From positions 66,807 through 103,838 of the forward strand of contig NW_022985173.1 in NCBI RefSeq assembly GCF_010093535.1: 37,032 nt of DNA, written 5' to 3'. The notes beneath the pieces are model-generated. The model ran no database searches, was not told the DNA's origin, and saw only the letters and a program-made list of their open reading frames with translations. A program made the translations under genes and the position numbers. Shown one piece after another: positions 19,756 to 31,529 of the stretch. Position 1 is the first letter of the stretch. Every line of letters starts with the position of its first letter. Source of the stretch: Lindgomyces ingoldianus (lineage: Eukaryota; Ascomycota; Dothideomycetes; Pleosporales; Lindgomycetaceae).

Positions 19756-20724
19756 TCATGTTATTCGTCTCGGCAATGGAGCTCTCTCCGCTGGAGGAAT
19801 CTCCCTACCATGAGAGTCTTTGATCGAGACGAGTCGGGGGACATCATTTCGGGACGCGTGCCGAGGATGCCCTCTTGAGCTTCCGCCGCTACCTCCGTGG
19901 CTACTGCTAGATATGCGATCCATCTCACTGTCCCAGTTTTCCTGGTCATCTTCCGATGCTCGGTGCCGCCGCCGGTAGTCGTTTCGCAGCATCGATGATC
20001 TTTCGTCTTCAAAGTCCTCGCCAAGGAGCTCTCCATCCGCAGTATCATGATCCGGTGGTGCTATCCATTCCCGTGGTACGACGCAAGGGAGAGCTACACC
20101 TATGCTGGCAGCGCGATTTAGCCAGCCGGGAGCAGGCCGACTCGTGAGTTTCTCGCAGAGATGTGAGGTAAAGTGATTGCAGTTTTTTGTGAGAAGGTTG
20201 TAGGAGGTGCCCTGGAATTGTTCTGAAGCCTGGTTTCGGTCAGCTTCGGTGTTCGTGTTTCATGCTGTGCTGCCGCGTGCCTCATGTATGATAACTTTGA
20301 GCTCCTCCTCGGGTCGAAATGAGAATCCGTGGAGAATTTCTTGTCGAAATGTGCCTCCAGGTGGTTCTTGGCCTGGTCTGTAAATGTGAGCACGTGTCCA
20401 ACGACTATCCACGCCCCAGAAGCTCACTTTGTCCAATACACGCCAGTCATCCCGCGCTGATCATGGCCACCATATGCGTACTCTTTATCGTTGATAACAA
20501 CCCCAGAGTGTAGGAGAGAGCTGCCAATGGCCCAGAGGACTGACGAGACTTTTCCAGGCTACATTTGCAAGTTAGGTTCAAGAAATTCATTGCAGAACTG
20601 TGCGTGGCAATACCGGTAATAAATCATAAACGTGAATCTTGATCTCCGTCTTCTGAAGCGACAGGGTCGATCGGTGGCTCACCGAGCTCTTTCTCAAAGC
20701 TTTTGAGTGCGTTGAGGAAGACAT
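19756..20724 (-). CDS. PPPDE (DeSI-like) deubiquitinase/deSUMOylase-family peptidase
   Basis: Four exons (20724-20614, 20558-20428, 20377-20281, 20229-19756) give 270 residues. Introns are 55, 50 and 51 bp; the third would use a GC donor with an AG acceptor. The PPPDE domain spans about residues 28-170. It reads KIHVYDLLP at the first join, SSLLHSGVVINDKEYAYGGH with the likely catalytic His54, then TGVYWTK, EILHGFSF and SYNLLTKNCNHFTSHLCEKL with the likely catalytic Cys130, followed by LNRAASIGVALPCVVP. Family members remove ubiquitin or SUMO using a Cys-His dyad. The C-terminal 90 residues are a charged Ser/Gly-rich tail of low complexity. The substrate is unknown. It is convergent with MRPS18 (223 bp) and divergent from OLA1. 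Confidence 0.9.
20230..20280 (-). other. Predicted GC-AG intron in the PPPDE gene
   Basis: Frame and family conservation require a join between IIHEA and ASEQFQGTSYN. The only suitable 51-bp segment begins GCACGC after GAG and ends ACCAG, with GCTGACC as branch point. No GT donor fits the frame. Reading through gives a stop after 17 bp-scale extension and loses the catalytic Cys block. Confidence 0.65.
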
Positions 20725-21247
20725 GGCGAGAGGGTGGGCGTATCAAGAGGGACTGGGGAGGGAAGAAAAGGAGCAAAAAGGTCAGGGCCTGCCCTTCAGT
20801 GGAGAGGTAAACTACAAGAAGGAGGGGAAAGGAATAGAGGCATAGTGGAGAAAGAAGAGTTGTAGCCGCGTTCAGTAATACCCGCCAGACTTGTGAAGCG
20901 CACTGCACAAGCACCATTCAAGCCACCCGCACAGGCGACGCGCCACACCTACCTCACACGTGATTGAGGGGAGCTGGAAAATTGCAGCAGCAACCGAACT
21001 GCAGGCCACTCACAGTCTCCCCAGGCAGAACAAGAGGAGAGGGACGACAGTCATCCTCTCCCTCCACCACCCCTCCACCACGTCCCCCACTAAGGCTTTC
21101 CGCCTTTCTTTCTCTTCTTTGATACCCATTTTTCAGCGACCAGCAGCAAGCACTGCTCTCGAATGCTCTCCCACCTTCCACTCCACTTTTTCACCTAAGT
21201 TTTCCATCTCAATCACAGCCGTTCGCACCTACGCGAAACACAGCAGG
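20725..21247. promoter_or_regulatory. Bidirectional promoter, PPPDE gene / OLA1
   Basis: This 523-bp divergent interval contains pyrimidine-rich stretches just upstream of the OLA1 ATG (about 21,050-21,130), typical of strongly expressed fungal genes. A CACGTG core is present near 20,956. No factor assignment is made. Confidence 0.55.
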
Positions 21248-22748
21248 ATGCCTCCCAAAAAAGCTGTGAAGGAGGAGAAGATTCTCCTCGGCAGGCCGGG
21301 CAACAACTTGAAGAGCGGCATCGTGAGTAGGAGGCCCTATTCGCACATGATTTGCTCCGAGTTCTCACGTTAACAGTGAACCCCAGGTCGGGCTTGCGAA
21401 CGTCGGAAAGTCAACCTTGTTCCAAGCAATCACTAAATGCCATCTCGGTAATCCCGCCGTGAGTTGCCTGCTTTGCACCTGAGTTTTTCGCCAGTGATGT
21501 TGACCGAGACAGAACTTTCCATATGCTACCATCGACCCTGAAGAAGCCCGCGTCATTGTGCCTGACGAGCGATTCGACTGGTTGGTGCAGCAATACAAGC
21601 CGAAATCCGTCGTGCCTGCCAACCTGACTGTCTACGATATCGCCGGCCTTACACGAGGCGCGTCGACTGGTGCCGGTCTTGGAAACGCTTTCTTGTCACA
21701 TATCCGAGCTGTCGATGCTATCTTCCAGGTCGTCCGATGCTTCGATGACGCCGAGATTATTCACGTTGAGGGCGACGTCGACCCTATTCGTGATTTGGAC
21801 ATCATTAGCGAAGAATTGCGAATCAAGGACATTGAATTCGTCGAAAAGTCGCACGAGAAGCTCGTCAAAGACACGAGGAGAGGCGGCCAGAGCTTGGAAA
21901 TGAAGAAAATGAAGGAGGAATTGGCCACAGTGGAGAAAATCATCGAGATGCTCAAGGCTGGCAAAGACGTCCGGAAAGGTAATTGGTCTCCAAAAGAGGT
22001 ATGTATCCAACACGATTCCATACAAGAACGAACCCTCTTTCCAGGATGACAAAGAGCGATTGCTCTATAATCCCAGCTCTTTGATGGCCCCATATATTAA
22101 CGCAGGGGCCGATTGAAAAGAAGTCCAACTCTGATCAGCATATTAAATCCTCCGCTCTTGCCAACATCTAGTTGCAGGGAACGGCTAACGATTCTCAAGG
22201 TCGAAGTCATCAACCCACTCTTCCTCCTTACCGCCAAACCCGTCGTCTACCTCGTCAACCTCAGCGAAAAGGACTACATTCGCCAGAAGAACAAGCATCT
22301 CCCTAAGATTGCAAATTGGATAAAGGAAAACGCTACAGGTGACCCGATCATCCCCGTCTCCGTTTCCTTCGAAGAGCGCCTTGCGGCTATGACGGAAGAG
22401 GAAGCCGCAGAGGAATGCAAGAAGCTCGAAACCAAGTCCGCCCTACCTAAGATCATCGTCACTATGCGCAAAGCTCTGAACCTTGGAAGCTTCTTTACAA
22501 CTGGTACCGACGAGGTCAGGCAGTGGACGATACGGAATGGCACCAAGGCTCCTCAGGCTGCGGGTGTCATTCACGGTGATTTTGAGAAGACCTTCATTCA
22601 GGCTGTCGTTTACAATTACAACGTTTTAAAAGAGGAAGGTGATGAAGCGACGTGCAAGGCCAAGGGTAAGATCATGACGAAAGGCAAAGACTATGTGGTC
22701 GAGGACGGCGATATCCTACTCATCAAAGCGGGTGCGGCGAAATCATAG
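21248..22748 (+). CDS. OLA1: Obg-like ATPase OLA1/YchF
   Basis: Four exons (21248-21322, 21387-21458, 21513-21998, 22200-22748) give 393 residues, the normal length for eukaryotic OLA1. All three introns are phase 0 (64, 54 and 201 bp). Motifs: P-loop GLANVGKST across the first join, NFPYATIDP (switch I), DIAGL (G3), and NLSEKD in place of the NKxD of GTPases. This last feature explains the ATP preference of the YchF subfamily. A coiled-coil insert rich in Lys/Glu lies near residues 145-190, and a C-terminal TGS domain contains FFTTGTDEVRQWTIR and GKDYVVEDGDILLIK. OLA1 is a cytosolic translation- and stress-linked P-loop NTPase. The third intron is unusually long for this locus but joins PKE to VEVINPL without loss. 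Confidence 0.96.
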
Positions 22749-23154
22749 TGCATTTATAGGATCTATTAGGGAATTTCCCAGCCCGGGGGTAAATTAGGGC
22801 CAGGTGATTTGGCTGGCGGACCTGGCAATAACATCCACATGAAAAGCAGGCAGTCTGCAACCCGAATGAATGATAGTCCATCCTCAACTTTCGGGTCAGG
22901 ATGAAATGCCATTACTTGATATTGCTCAAAGTCTCTCAGAATCCCATATCAATACAAGAAGCGTCATTGAAGGGAGAAAACACATGAACAAAATCATATA
23001 TGCTTTCAATACTAGAAGCTAAACAGGAGACTGAATGCTGCAACTTCCACAACGCTCAAGCCACCCTTTTCCAGTTCTCTCCGTGCCAAAAGTGTCCGAA
23101 AAAGGTGTTCAATATTAACCACCTCCCTAAGCGGCGCCTTCCTCTTGCTCTTTC
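22749..23154. terminator. Convergent 3' intergenic region, OLA1 / MED16
   Basis: Stop codons of OLA1 (+) and MED16 (-) face each other across 406 bp, so this must hold both 3' UTRs and polyadenylation sites. Short open frames are without motifs. Confidence 0.5.
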
Positions 23155-26100
23155 CTATTTCGCTCTCCTCTTTTCCTCGGTCAACATCCACGAATTGCCG
23201 CAAACGCAATGCTTCGCCACACCCATCAACCAACTAATATGATGATGTGCATACCCCGGCATACCCTGCGTAACATCCTCCATATAGGCGCCACACCTCA
23301 CACATTTCCTCAGCTGCGGCTTCCTCTTCTCCTTCTTGTCATCGTTCGCAAACCCAGTAGCAGCCCCGCTATCACTCCGATCCCTCGACGACCTCATCAT
23401 CATAGACGCCGGATGACTCTGCGCACCTGTGCCCCGTATCACCATCTTCTGGCACACATCCACAATATGCGTTTCAAACCACTCTTTAGAATGGTCCGTC
23501 GCATGCAGCCCCAACCATGTAGTATCGAAGAAAATAATCTTCGCAGGATCCATGCCCTTTCGATCTAAAAACGCGCCGCCTTCTTGATCCTCCTTAAACA
23601 GCGTGTCACCTAGCAGACGCCTGGCCGCGGGGACCAGCACTTCAGGGACACGACCGAGGATGAGTTCGCGCTCGACTTCGTTGCGCTGAGCTTCGGTCAT
23701 GCCGGCACGTTTGTAGGAATTGCGGACCAGCATGTGGGCCTCTGAAACGAGGACGTCGAAGTTCGTGAAAGTGAAGGGTACGTCGGAGAAGGCTTGATGC
23801 AGAGGTGCGTATATACGACGGACTTCTGGTGACGGCCATTTATCAACGTAGTGTTGCGCTGTTCGCGCGACCCAGACGAGCGGGTTAGCCCAGAGCTTCA
23901 TCATCATCCTTGGGAAAGATGAAAGGAGGATGAGGATGGCGGAGTGATTTGTCTCTTGGATTCTAGACTCGAGCGTCGGTCGGTCGAAGGAGTTTTGTGG
24001 TAGGTCTTTCAGCTTGTAGCCCAGTGCCATTAGCTCGTCGATCATGTAGACCATGAAGTTTACGATCCAGCGACAGATGCCGATGAGCTGAGGCACAACT
24101 TCGGGTCGGAGAGGGCTCTTTTCTATTTGTCCGTGCATGCGCGCGATGGTGGTGAGAATTTGCGTTATGTATTTGATGTTGAGGATTGTCCATGCGATTT
24201 TACTGGATACGCTTCTGTTGACGCTGCCTTGGAGACCGAGGAGGTGCGCGGCGCTGAGCGTCTTTACGAAGGTTGGTGACCGGCCGAGGAGCATGAGGTG
24301 ATTGTTGCTGTTGTCATCAATGCCGCAGTCGATGTTGACATTCAAACCTTGGAACATGAGATATATGAAGTCTCGTTTGCGCTTTTCGGAAAGCTCGCCG
24401 ACTACCGCGAAGATGTCGTCACTAGAGAAATATTGGTTTGCAGCGGTTGAGGACTGGAGAACTAAGGCGGCTAGAGCTGCAGAGTGTCTCGCATCTTCCT
24501 CGTCTGAGGCGAGCGAGCCGTACCCATACTCCATATATCTTAATTTGATTGTTCCGTCCTGTTGCATACAGACGGCCATGCAATGATTCGGCGACAATGC
24601 GACTTGGAGCAAGGGCTCCAGTGTTGAAAATGAGAATCCAGCCTGAGATAGAGACGTTACTGTTTGGGCATTGTAGTCCGGACCGATAGTCTCCAACGTA
24701 GATCGCTTTCTGAATTCTATGGTTCCATCGCTGTAACAGAAGGACAGAACCATGTGGTACCATAATGAGAAGAAAGATAGGACTACTGAGTGCATCACAA
24801 TGTCAGGTTGTCGTTTAAGCAGGAACACGTCCCGGGGTGAGACTGAGCTAACGATCTTCTTCTTTGACGTGACTTTATCCAGACTAGAATGCAGTTGATT
24901 TTGCTGCGTTTGGTGGACTTCCCATTTGACGATAATGCTAAATGGGCTCTGCTGCGGTTGATTTTGGTCGATGGAAACAACGTTTGGAGGTGTTGAGAAA
25001 ATGGCTAGAATAGTTGGCAGAGTACCGTCGTTTTTCTCCGGAGTAACGGGGAGGAAGCTGAGGTGTGTAAGCTGCGCCGGAATCCTAATCTTTGATTCGG
25101 ATCCACTATTCAGGTCTCCGTTAACCATAGCAGAGCTTTTTGGATAGCAGTTATCCTTAACGGCGATTTCGAGGACTTGAAGATCCGGCTTCTCGAACGG
25201 CTTCGGCGCATGCCCAGGTCTTGGGACTGGAATATTCCACTTTGCTTCGATTCGATACATATATAGTCGACCGCTGACATCATGTGCGGCTAGAAGCAGG
25301 GTGTTGTCTGAAGAGTCAGTCTTGTGGGGCTTTTGCATGATAGCACGTGCCTACCATTGTTTGAAGCAAATGCAGCATGCGTAAAGGGTTCGCGGGTCGA
25401 CAACATGGGGCCCAGTATAGCCGACACTTCATGCCAGCTGTTGTCGTGTTGCTGGAACCGTAGCTTGAGTTCACCATGACGCTTCAGATAAATCAAGGAA
25501 GCCTTGCCCTCTGCTGGATGATGGGCATCTTTGAACACATGCGTGGACACTCTGAAATTCCAGGTATCTCCTTTCCCACTTGCTGACCAGGCGATGTGAT
25601 TCTGCACTAGTAAGTGGAGTGTCAGCTGATAGGATAGGCATCAAGCCTACCTTCTGCTCATATGGCAGGATCGCAAGCCAATGCATGCCCACTACACCAT
25701 CTATCTCTGCCTCGGATTGAGATACCTCGGCCCGCATATACGCCATGCGATCTATTGCCATAGCCATTGAGAAGATCATCACGTGACCAGCGGCATTCAT
25801 CACAACCAGGTCGTTGCCAAGGTGGCTCCAGGACAGGTGGACGAACTGAAAATCTTCCTGAGTGTGCGGCATCTCCAAAGGCGTATCTTTGCCGAGATCC
25901 CATTTTCCAGTAGAGGGATCTCGTGCAAAAACTCTTAGATTTACGCCATAGCCGTCTGGCGCAATGTACGCCACACAGCCATTCTTCGACCAGGCTATCT
26001 TCCTGCCAAGCGTGAGTAAAGGGGGAGCAGGAACACGGATGAACAATCTCAAATTTGAATGATAGACCGATTGCGACTAGAATGTGACATCGAATGAAAG

Positions 26101-26275
26101 AGAGTTTTTTGCAGTGAGAGAGAAGGCTGGCTTACTGGCAGCATCCGCTTGAACTCAGCTCATCAAGCCGTCGAGCAAGGCCTTTGACAGGCGGGGCAGG
26201 TATTGTCAGGTTTGTGACGTGCTCTGAGTCTCCAAAGAGATCATCAACATCCATGTTGTAGGATTCGCCGTCCAT
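23155..26275 (-). CDS. MED16: Mediator complex subunit 16 (Med16/Sin4)
   Basis: Four exons (26275-26136, 26002-25651, 25601-25355, 25307-23155) with introns of 133, 49 and 47 bp give 963 residues, the usual size in filamentous ascomycetes. Med16 belongs to the Mediator tail, which receives signals from DNA-bound activators and repressors for RNA polymerase II. The acidic start MDGESYNMDVDDLFGDSE and the following [34 protein letters not shown] block are typical. The N-terminal half is beta-propeller-like and the C-terminal half helical. The end carries RKCVRCGAYMEDV and HCVCGNSW, a likely zinc site of C-x2-C and C-x-C pairs. Intron 1 was placed at TGGCAG/GAAG because this restores [10 protein letters not shown]; an acceptor further upstream would add about 17 residues. 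Confidence 0.93.
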
Positions 26276-27226
26276 GACTATTGGCAACGGGTAGAGGCGC
26301 GGATTTGAGAGTTGTTGCTGGCGGGGAGAAGGAAGGGAAAAAAGGAAGCAAAATCAAGCAAGGGTAGCAGAATCCATCAGAGACAAAGCGCCGTTCGAAA
26401 CCAAACGAGAAATACTAACGGAGGATGAGAAACGTGAATGGTGGTCCTTTCGAACATTCACCATGGCGCGGCGGAGGTTGACGAGGGCGCCCTGTGATTC
26501 GCGAGGTTCTGACTGGGATCTGATCCGGCAAGAAGCGAACCTAGCGCCGGCCTCGTCGCGCAGCCTTCGTGAGGGCTTCGTGCATCGTCATCGAGTCGCG
26601 CTTCTGCAGAAATTCCACAGTCACTGGGGTTCTGAGGCAATGTGTGTCGCAAACTGGCCCAGGAAACTTCGGCGCAGAGCGCGCACAACAAGCGCGCATG
26701 AAAGAAGCACATCATCGCGACGCAGCAGCAGCTCCGACGCCTGCGAGAGACACTCGGATAATTGCAGCCCGCGAAGGGACCTGGGGGAAGACCTTTTGTT
26801 GTCTCTCTCTGTCAACACCCGCAGCCGCAGCCCGCAAAGCAAACAAGAAGTGCAGAATAGAAATCAGTCGTCACATCTCGGTGTCTCCTGGCCGTGCAAC
26901 AGAGCAATCTCGCCGCCAATTGTGCCGCCAATTGTGCCACTTGCTGCGATTGCTGTGCCCAATTCCCTGGGCTCGTGCCGAAGTAAATAAGAGGCCTTTG
27001 TTTTGGTGTTCCTGGCGCTTGGCGTCTTGCAATGTCAGCGCACTCGACACCTCCTCATCACGACCAACCTCTTCATTTCCTCCCTCTTCACCGCGCCTGC
27101 GCGTCCACCAACACGCGCGTTCCCCCTTCGCCAGATACGATATTCTAGCTATTCCAATGATTAAGTCGCCCCAGCCCGCCTTATAGCCGTACCTCCCCCG
27201 TTCTCGGCTCCTTCCCCCTCTCCATC
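26276..27226. promoter_or_regulatory. Divergent promoter region, MED16 / sirtuin
   Basis: This 951-bp interval separates two divergent starts. It is GC-rich and contains overlapping open frames of 175 and 205 codons whose translations are Arg/Ser-rich and without motifs. A pyrimidine-rich run precedes the sirtuin ATG. I treat it as promoter plus 5' UTRs. Confidence 0.55.
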
Positions 27227-29345
27227 ATGGCTTACCATGGTGGCTCTGACGGCGCCAGCTCGCTGTTGAGCTCTGCACCATCCGACCCATCGTCCCCCCT
27301 CACAGTGCTCTCTTCTTCACCTTCCCCCCCGCCAGAATTCGCCTTGTTCGCTCCCCTGCCGACCTACCCATCCCCGTCCTCGTCCCAGCGCTCATCTGCC
27401 AATGCCTCGCCCGCACCCGAGAATATGGCCTCCACACCTCCCTCCAGCAACGACAGCGGCGGGCCTCCACGAAAGAAGAGAAAACTCGCAGATCCCAAGC
27501 CGCGCACCACCGAGCAACTTGATCTTCGGGCAGAAGAGGTCGCAGAGAGCGAGAGGCCGCAACTCGAGCGCCTTTTGAAGGTCCTGCACAAGAAACGAAA
27601 GATCGTGGTCATCGCGGGTGCCGGAATTTCCGTGTCGGCTGGCAGTGTGTTTTCCCCCACTCAATCAGCCCCATATTATCTACGCAATATGCTAACCCTC
27701 GCTAGTTCCCGACTTCCGATCATCTGGCGGTTTATTTAGTTCCCTCCGCAAGCAGCACAAGTTGAAGTCCTCCGGCAAAGATCTCTTCGACGCGTCTGTC
27801 TACCAAGATGATTCGTCTACATCGTCATTCCACGACATGGTGCGGTCACTATCGCAAAAGACCAAGGACGCGCAGCCCACCGCCTTTCACCACCTTCTTG
27901 CAACCTTGGCACATGAAGGCAGACTATTGCGCCTCTACTCTCAAAACGTTGATGGCATTGACACATCTCTGCCGCCACTGAAGACCGAGGTTCCACTCCC
28001 TAAGAAAGGCCCATGGCCCAAGACTGTTCAACTACACGGTGGCCTCGATCACATGGTGTGTTCAAAATGCCATACACTTTCCGACTTTGATGCCGATCAA
28101 TTCAATGGCCCGGTCCCCCCTGCTTGTAGTAACTGTGCTTTGAATGACGCTGTCCGCCAAGTCGCAGAAAAACGTAGTCATGGCATTGGCCGACTCCGCC
28201 CTCGAATGGTTTTGTACAACGAACACAACCCTGACGATGAAGCCATCGGGTCTTGTGCAAGTCTGGACCTACGCACTCGCCCTGATGCTGTTATTGTTGC
28301 TGGTACGACTTTAAAAGTTCCTGGAGTAAGGCGGATCGCTCGAGAAATGTGTGGTGTTGTCAGGGGCCGACGCGATGGTGTCACGGTTTGGATCAACAAT
28401 GACCCTGAACCAATGGGGAAAGATCTCCAAAATTGCTGGGATCTGGTGGTTAGGGGTCCATGTGATGAAGTTGCTCGCCACGCCGCCATGCGAAGATGGG
28501 ATGATCCGATTATATATCGGGAAGTAACGGATGAGCAGTTGACCAAGGCCAAAGTGAAACAAAAGGCTGAAGTCGTCGTGTCATCTCCCAGGAAACCACA
28601 AGCTCTCGAGCAGATTCAACGCCAGCTGGTCACGCCAGCTCCAAGTCCACGTATTGCTCCCCAACAACCGATGAAACAGGAGCCAGCCGAGCAGCCTACG
28701 ACGCCATCGAAAACGAAGGGCAAGAAGAGGAAGTCTCAGGGGGTACCTGCTGAAAACTCTGCAGATAATAAAACCAAGAGACCGGCTCCAAAGAAGCAAC
28801 AAGCTCGGGCGAAGAAACAGGCAAACGCCAAGAGCAACGCCAAACCCAACAACAGCAGAATCACGGATGCATTCAGAACATCAAAAACTGTCCTGGCCCC
28901 TTCCTTAAAATCGAAAGGTCACAGATTCATTCCCTCCGAGTATATAGGGGGCATTCCGAACCAGCCAACCGCGAACGAGGACAGCAAGGACAATATCAAC
29001 GTTGCTCCGAAGCCCGCACCTAGTACCCCAGCTCCAAAGCAAAATCGTGCGCGTGTGACCGTGTTTAAGAAGAACAGTAACAACCGGCACATGGCTTCGA
29101 TATCTTCGTCTGATCCACGCTACAATACTGCATTTCCGTTAACCCCAGACAGGCCTGCAGTGGAGCCCTTCACCTCTCCCGTTTCTTCTCCTTATCCCTT
29201 TTCTTTGCGCAGACAGCCTCAGCCGGAGTCCATGTTAAACGATTCGAGACCTTCCTCATCGAGTTCGCATAAAAGCGATACCATCATTCCTGAGGGGCCT
29301 TTACCCCATAACTTTGGGGTGCTTCTTGATATGGCGACAGGCTAG
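27227..29345 (+). CDS. NAD-dependent protein deacetylase of the Hst3/Hst4 sirtuin class
   Basis: Exons 27227-27644 and 27706-29345 with a 61-bp intron (branch GCTAACC) give 685 residues. Sirtuin blocks: GAGIS (131-135), the intron inside it, IPDFRSSGG (140 on), YSQNVDGID, catalytic His250 in QLHGG, zinc cysteines 258/261 and 280/283, NEHNPDDE, AGTTLKVPGVR and WINND. Hst3/Hst4-type enzymes are nuclear and remove H3K56 acetylation after S phase; this assignment rests on overall resemblance. The first 110 residues are Ser/Pro-rich and contain PRKKRK, a nuclear localisation signal. The C-terminal 270 residues are disordered and basic (KGKKRK, KKQQARAKKQ), with a short RITDAF motif near residue 525 that resembles a weak PCNA-binding box. 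Start choice: first ATG of the frame, context CATCATGG. Confidence 0.92.
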
Positions 29346-29960
29346 TTTGCATTTGTAGGCGTTGTTGGCTATACGGGCAGAGCAACTGCACTCAACAGTT
29401 GTTGCAAGCTCATTGCATAGTCGGCGTTCATGGAACTATGCAAGAGTTCCACCGGTGATTCATGTACATTTTTCCTTTCTTCACTTTATCGCTCTTCATC
29501 TCTCAACTGCATGGATACCCGACCGGACAACGGGCCAAGGCAGATAAGGGACCCTACAGGATCGCTAGAATTGTGGTCGGATGCTATCTTAGAGACGATG
29601 GATTTGACCTTCTGTTGTCGTTTAATTGACAAATTCGTGCGAGATGTTGTTGCATTTTAGTAAATAGTGATGCTGTAAAAGAGAAAATCGTTGATGAAAC
29701 GGGACAGTCACATATGATATCAATGTCCACGACCAGAGCTCTTTTACCTGCATGCACTATATCCCAAGCCCAAAGGAGTTTAGCAACTTCCCCAACAGAG
29801 TATCTTGGCGATTCCCACTTCTCCAACCGACACTTTCTGCCTTCCTCCACTCTTTCTCACGCATACCAAGTCTTGTCTTTAGCCGTGCAACATCATTTTC
29901 TCTCGTGCATTTCTTCTTCGATACCCCTTTAAACCTAGACAATCAATCTCAAGACGCAAA
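29346..29960. promoter_or_regulatory. Intergenic: sirtuin 3' region and PI-PLC promoter
   Basis: Both flanking genes are on the plus strand. The right half includes pyrimidine-rich sequence (about 29,815-29,930) before the PI-PLC ATG. No gene or named element is supported. Confidence 0.5.
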
Positions 29961-31529
29961 ATGGCTCCGCCACTAGTAATTCGTAATATGACTTCATGCT
30001 CGATTTCTTTGAATAGCATCGAAAGATTTGAAGACCCAAATTCCCAACAATCAAAAGGCACTGCATTCCCCTTTACATCAAAGAATACAACTTCTCTAGC
30101 GCCCCCAGCTCCGAAACTTGGTGAGCATGCGCAGACGTTCAACCATCAAGATCTTGGTGTTCTGCTCCCTCCGTTCCATTCCTACACCTTAAATCCCCCA
30201 TCTTCGGCTTCGGATGGAGGAGACGCGCCTTCAAGCTTAGCTAGCAAAACACTTCGGCTTACTATCCAGTCTGCTGGGGGCGAACGGTATCGAATCGATA
30301 CCAATCCTACATACACACAGAAGGCCTCTCGAGCCTTCACGCCTTTGAATCCAAACCCGTCCACCAGTTATACTGCGCTATATCATCCAGCAAAGCCTAC
30401 ATCTCACTTGACTATACACACGAATCACTTACGTGATCTATCAACATGGATGTCTGTCCTTCCCTCCACCTTACCGCTCTCCGCGCTGAGTATTCCTGGA
30501 ACGCACAATTCCCACACCTACTATCGCGCTTTACCTTCCGTAAGATGTCAGCTTGTATCAGTTAAAATACAACTCGAAAACGGCATACGGTTCCTAGATA
30601 TTCGAGTTCAGCCCTCACACCCTACTGATACAAACAACAAAGATCTCTATTTAGTTCACGGGGCTTTCCCAATAAGTTTGACCGGAACGAAGTACTTAGA
30701 GCCAGTTCTTAAGACATGTTATGAGTTCCTCGAAAGCCATCCTAACGAGACGATCCTGATGTCCCTGAAAAGAGAAGGAGTCGGCAACTCTACAGACGAG
30801 CATCTCTCCCAGGTCTTGGAAAAGCACTATCTGACTCCCAACAAAGATAAGTGGCACACCGGTTCTGATATTCCCTATCTTGGCGATGTGCGAGGAAAGC
30901 TTGTCCTAGTCCGTCGTTACAACCTTCACGAATCCCTCAAAACTGCTCCCGATAATGATGGCTATGGACTCGATGCAATTGAATGGCCATACAATTGCAC
31001 TCACGCCGTTCATGGTCCATTTTGCATTCAAGATTTCTGTGATGTCTTGCACCCATCGACTATTGCCAAAAAGCTACGGTACAGCAACGAGCACCTTGTT
31101 AGGTCCGCAGAATGCACCGCCTTCATTCCCGGCGTCAACACCGACAAGACAAATCCAGTTCCTGCTGGGCCCCTGTACTTGAACTTTCTTTCTGGAAGCA
31201 ACTTTTGGAGGATGGGGTGTTGGCCCGATAAGATTGCGAAGGTTGTGAATAGAGGTATTGAGGAATGGATATGTATTGGGCACCATCTCGAACATCCTGC
31301 ATCATCTTCTGGAGAATCTGCAAGAGATGGAGCTGGGGATACAGAGTTAGATGGAAAGATTGTCCAAGGAGGCATTGTTCGTAAGGTGAAGGCGGGCGAT
31401 GGGTGTACTGGAGTTGTTGTCATGGATTGTGTGGGTGATGGTGGGGATTGGGATCTAGTCAAGATGATTGTGGGCATGAATATGGGCGTTTTAATGAAGA
31501 CGGGCGACACTGAGGGAAAGAGGACATAA
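29961..31529 (+). CDS. PI-PLC X-domain (PLC-like phosphodiesterase) protein
   Basis: One exon, 522 residues. The catalytic X domain starts near residue 170. SIPGTHNSHTYY holds the first catalytic His182, RFLDIRV follows, and LYLVHGAFPI holds the second, His233. These two histidines are the acid-base pair that cleaves phosphatidylinositol in the bacterial-type, calcium-independent PLC fold. Further conserved blocks are ETILMSLKREG and VRGKLVLVRRY. There is no PLC Y domain, PH, EF-hand or C2 domain and no signal peptide, so it is a compact cytosolic or peripheral protein. The N-terminal 150 residues look like a beta-rich accessory domain. The substrate could be phosphatidylinositol or a GPI-like lipid. 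Confidence 0.88.
   Translation: MAPPLVIRNMTSCSISLNSIERFEDPNSQQSKGTAFPFTSKNTTSLAPPAPKLGEHAQTFNHQDLGVLLPPFHSYTLNPPSSASDGGDAPSSLASKTLRLTIQSAGGERYRIDTNPTYTQKASRAFTPLNPNPSTSYTALYHPAKPTSHLTIHTNHLRDLSTWMSVLPSTLPLSALSIPGTHNSHTYYRALPSVRCQLVSVKIQLENGIRFLDIRVQPSHPTDTNNKDLYLVHGAFPISLTGTKYLEPVLKTCYEFLESHPNETILMSLKREGVGNSTDEHLSQVLEKHYLTPNKDKWHTGSDIPYLGDVRGKLVLVRRYNLHESLKTAPDNDGYGLDAIEWPYNCTHAVHGPFCIQDFCDVLHPSTIAKKLRYSNEHLVRSAECTAFIPGVNTDKTNPVPAGPLYLNFLSGSNFWRMGCWPDKIAKVVNRGIEEWICIGHHLEHPASSSGESARDGAGDTELDGKIVQGGIVRKVKAGDGCTGVVVMDCVGDGGDWDLVKMIVGMNMGVLMKTGDTEGKRT

Noticed and set aside
26463..27186. Overlapping plus-strand open frames of 175 and 205 codons
   Set aside because: Arg/Ser-rich translations without motifs in a GC-rich divergent promoter; the frames overlap each other, as expected for chance open frames.
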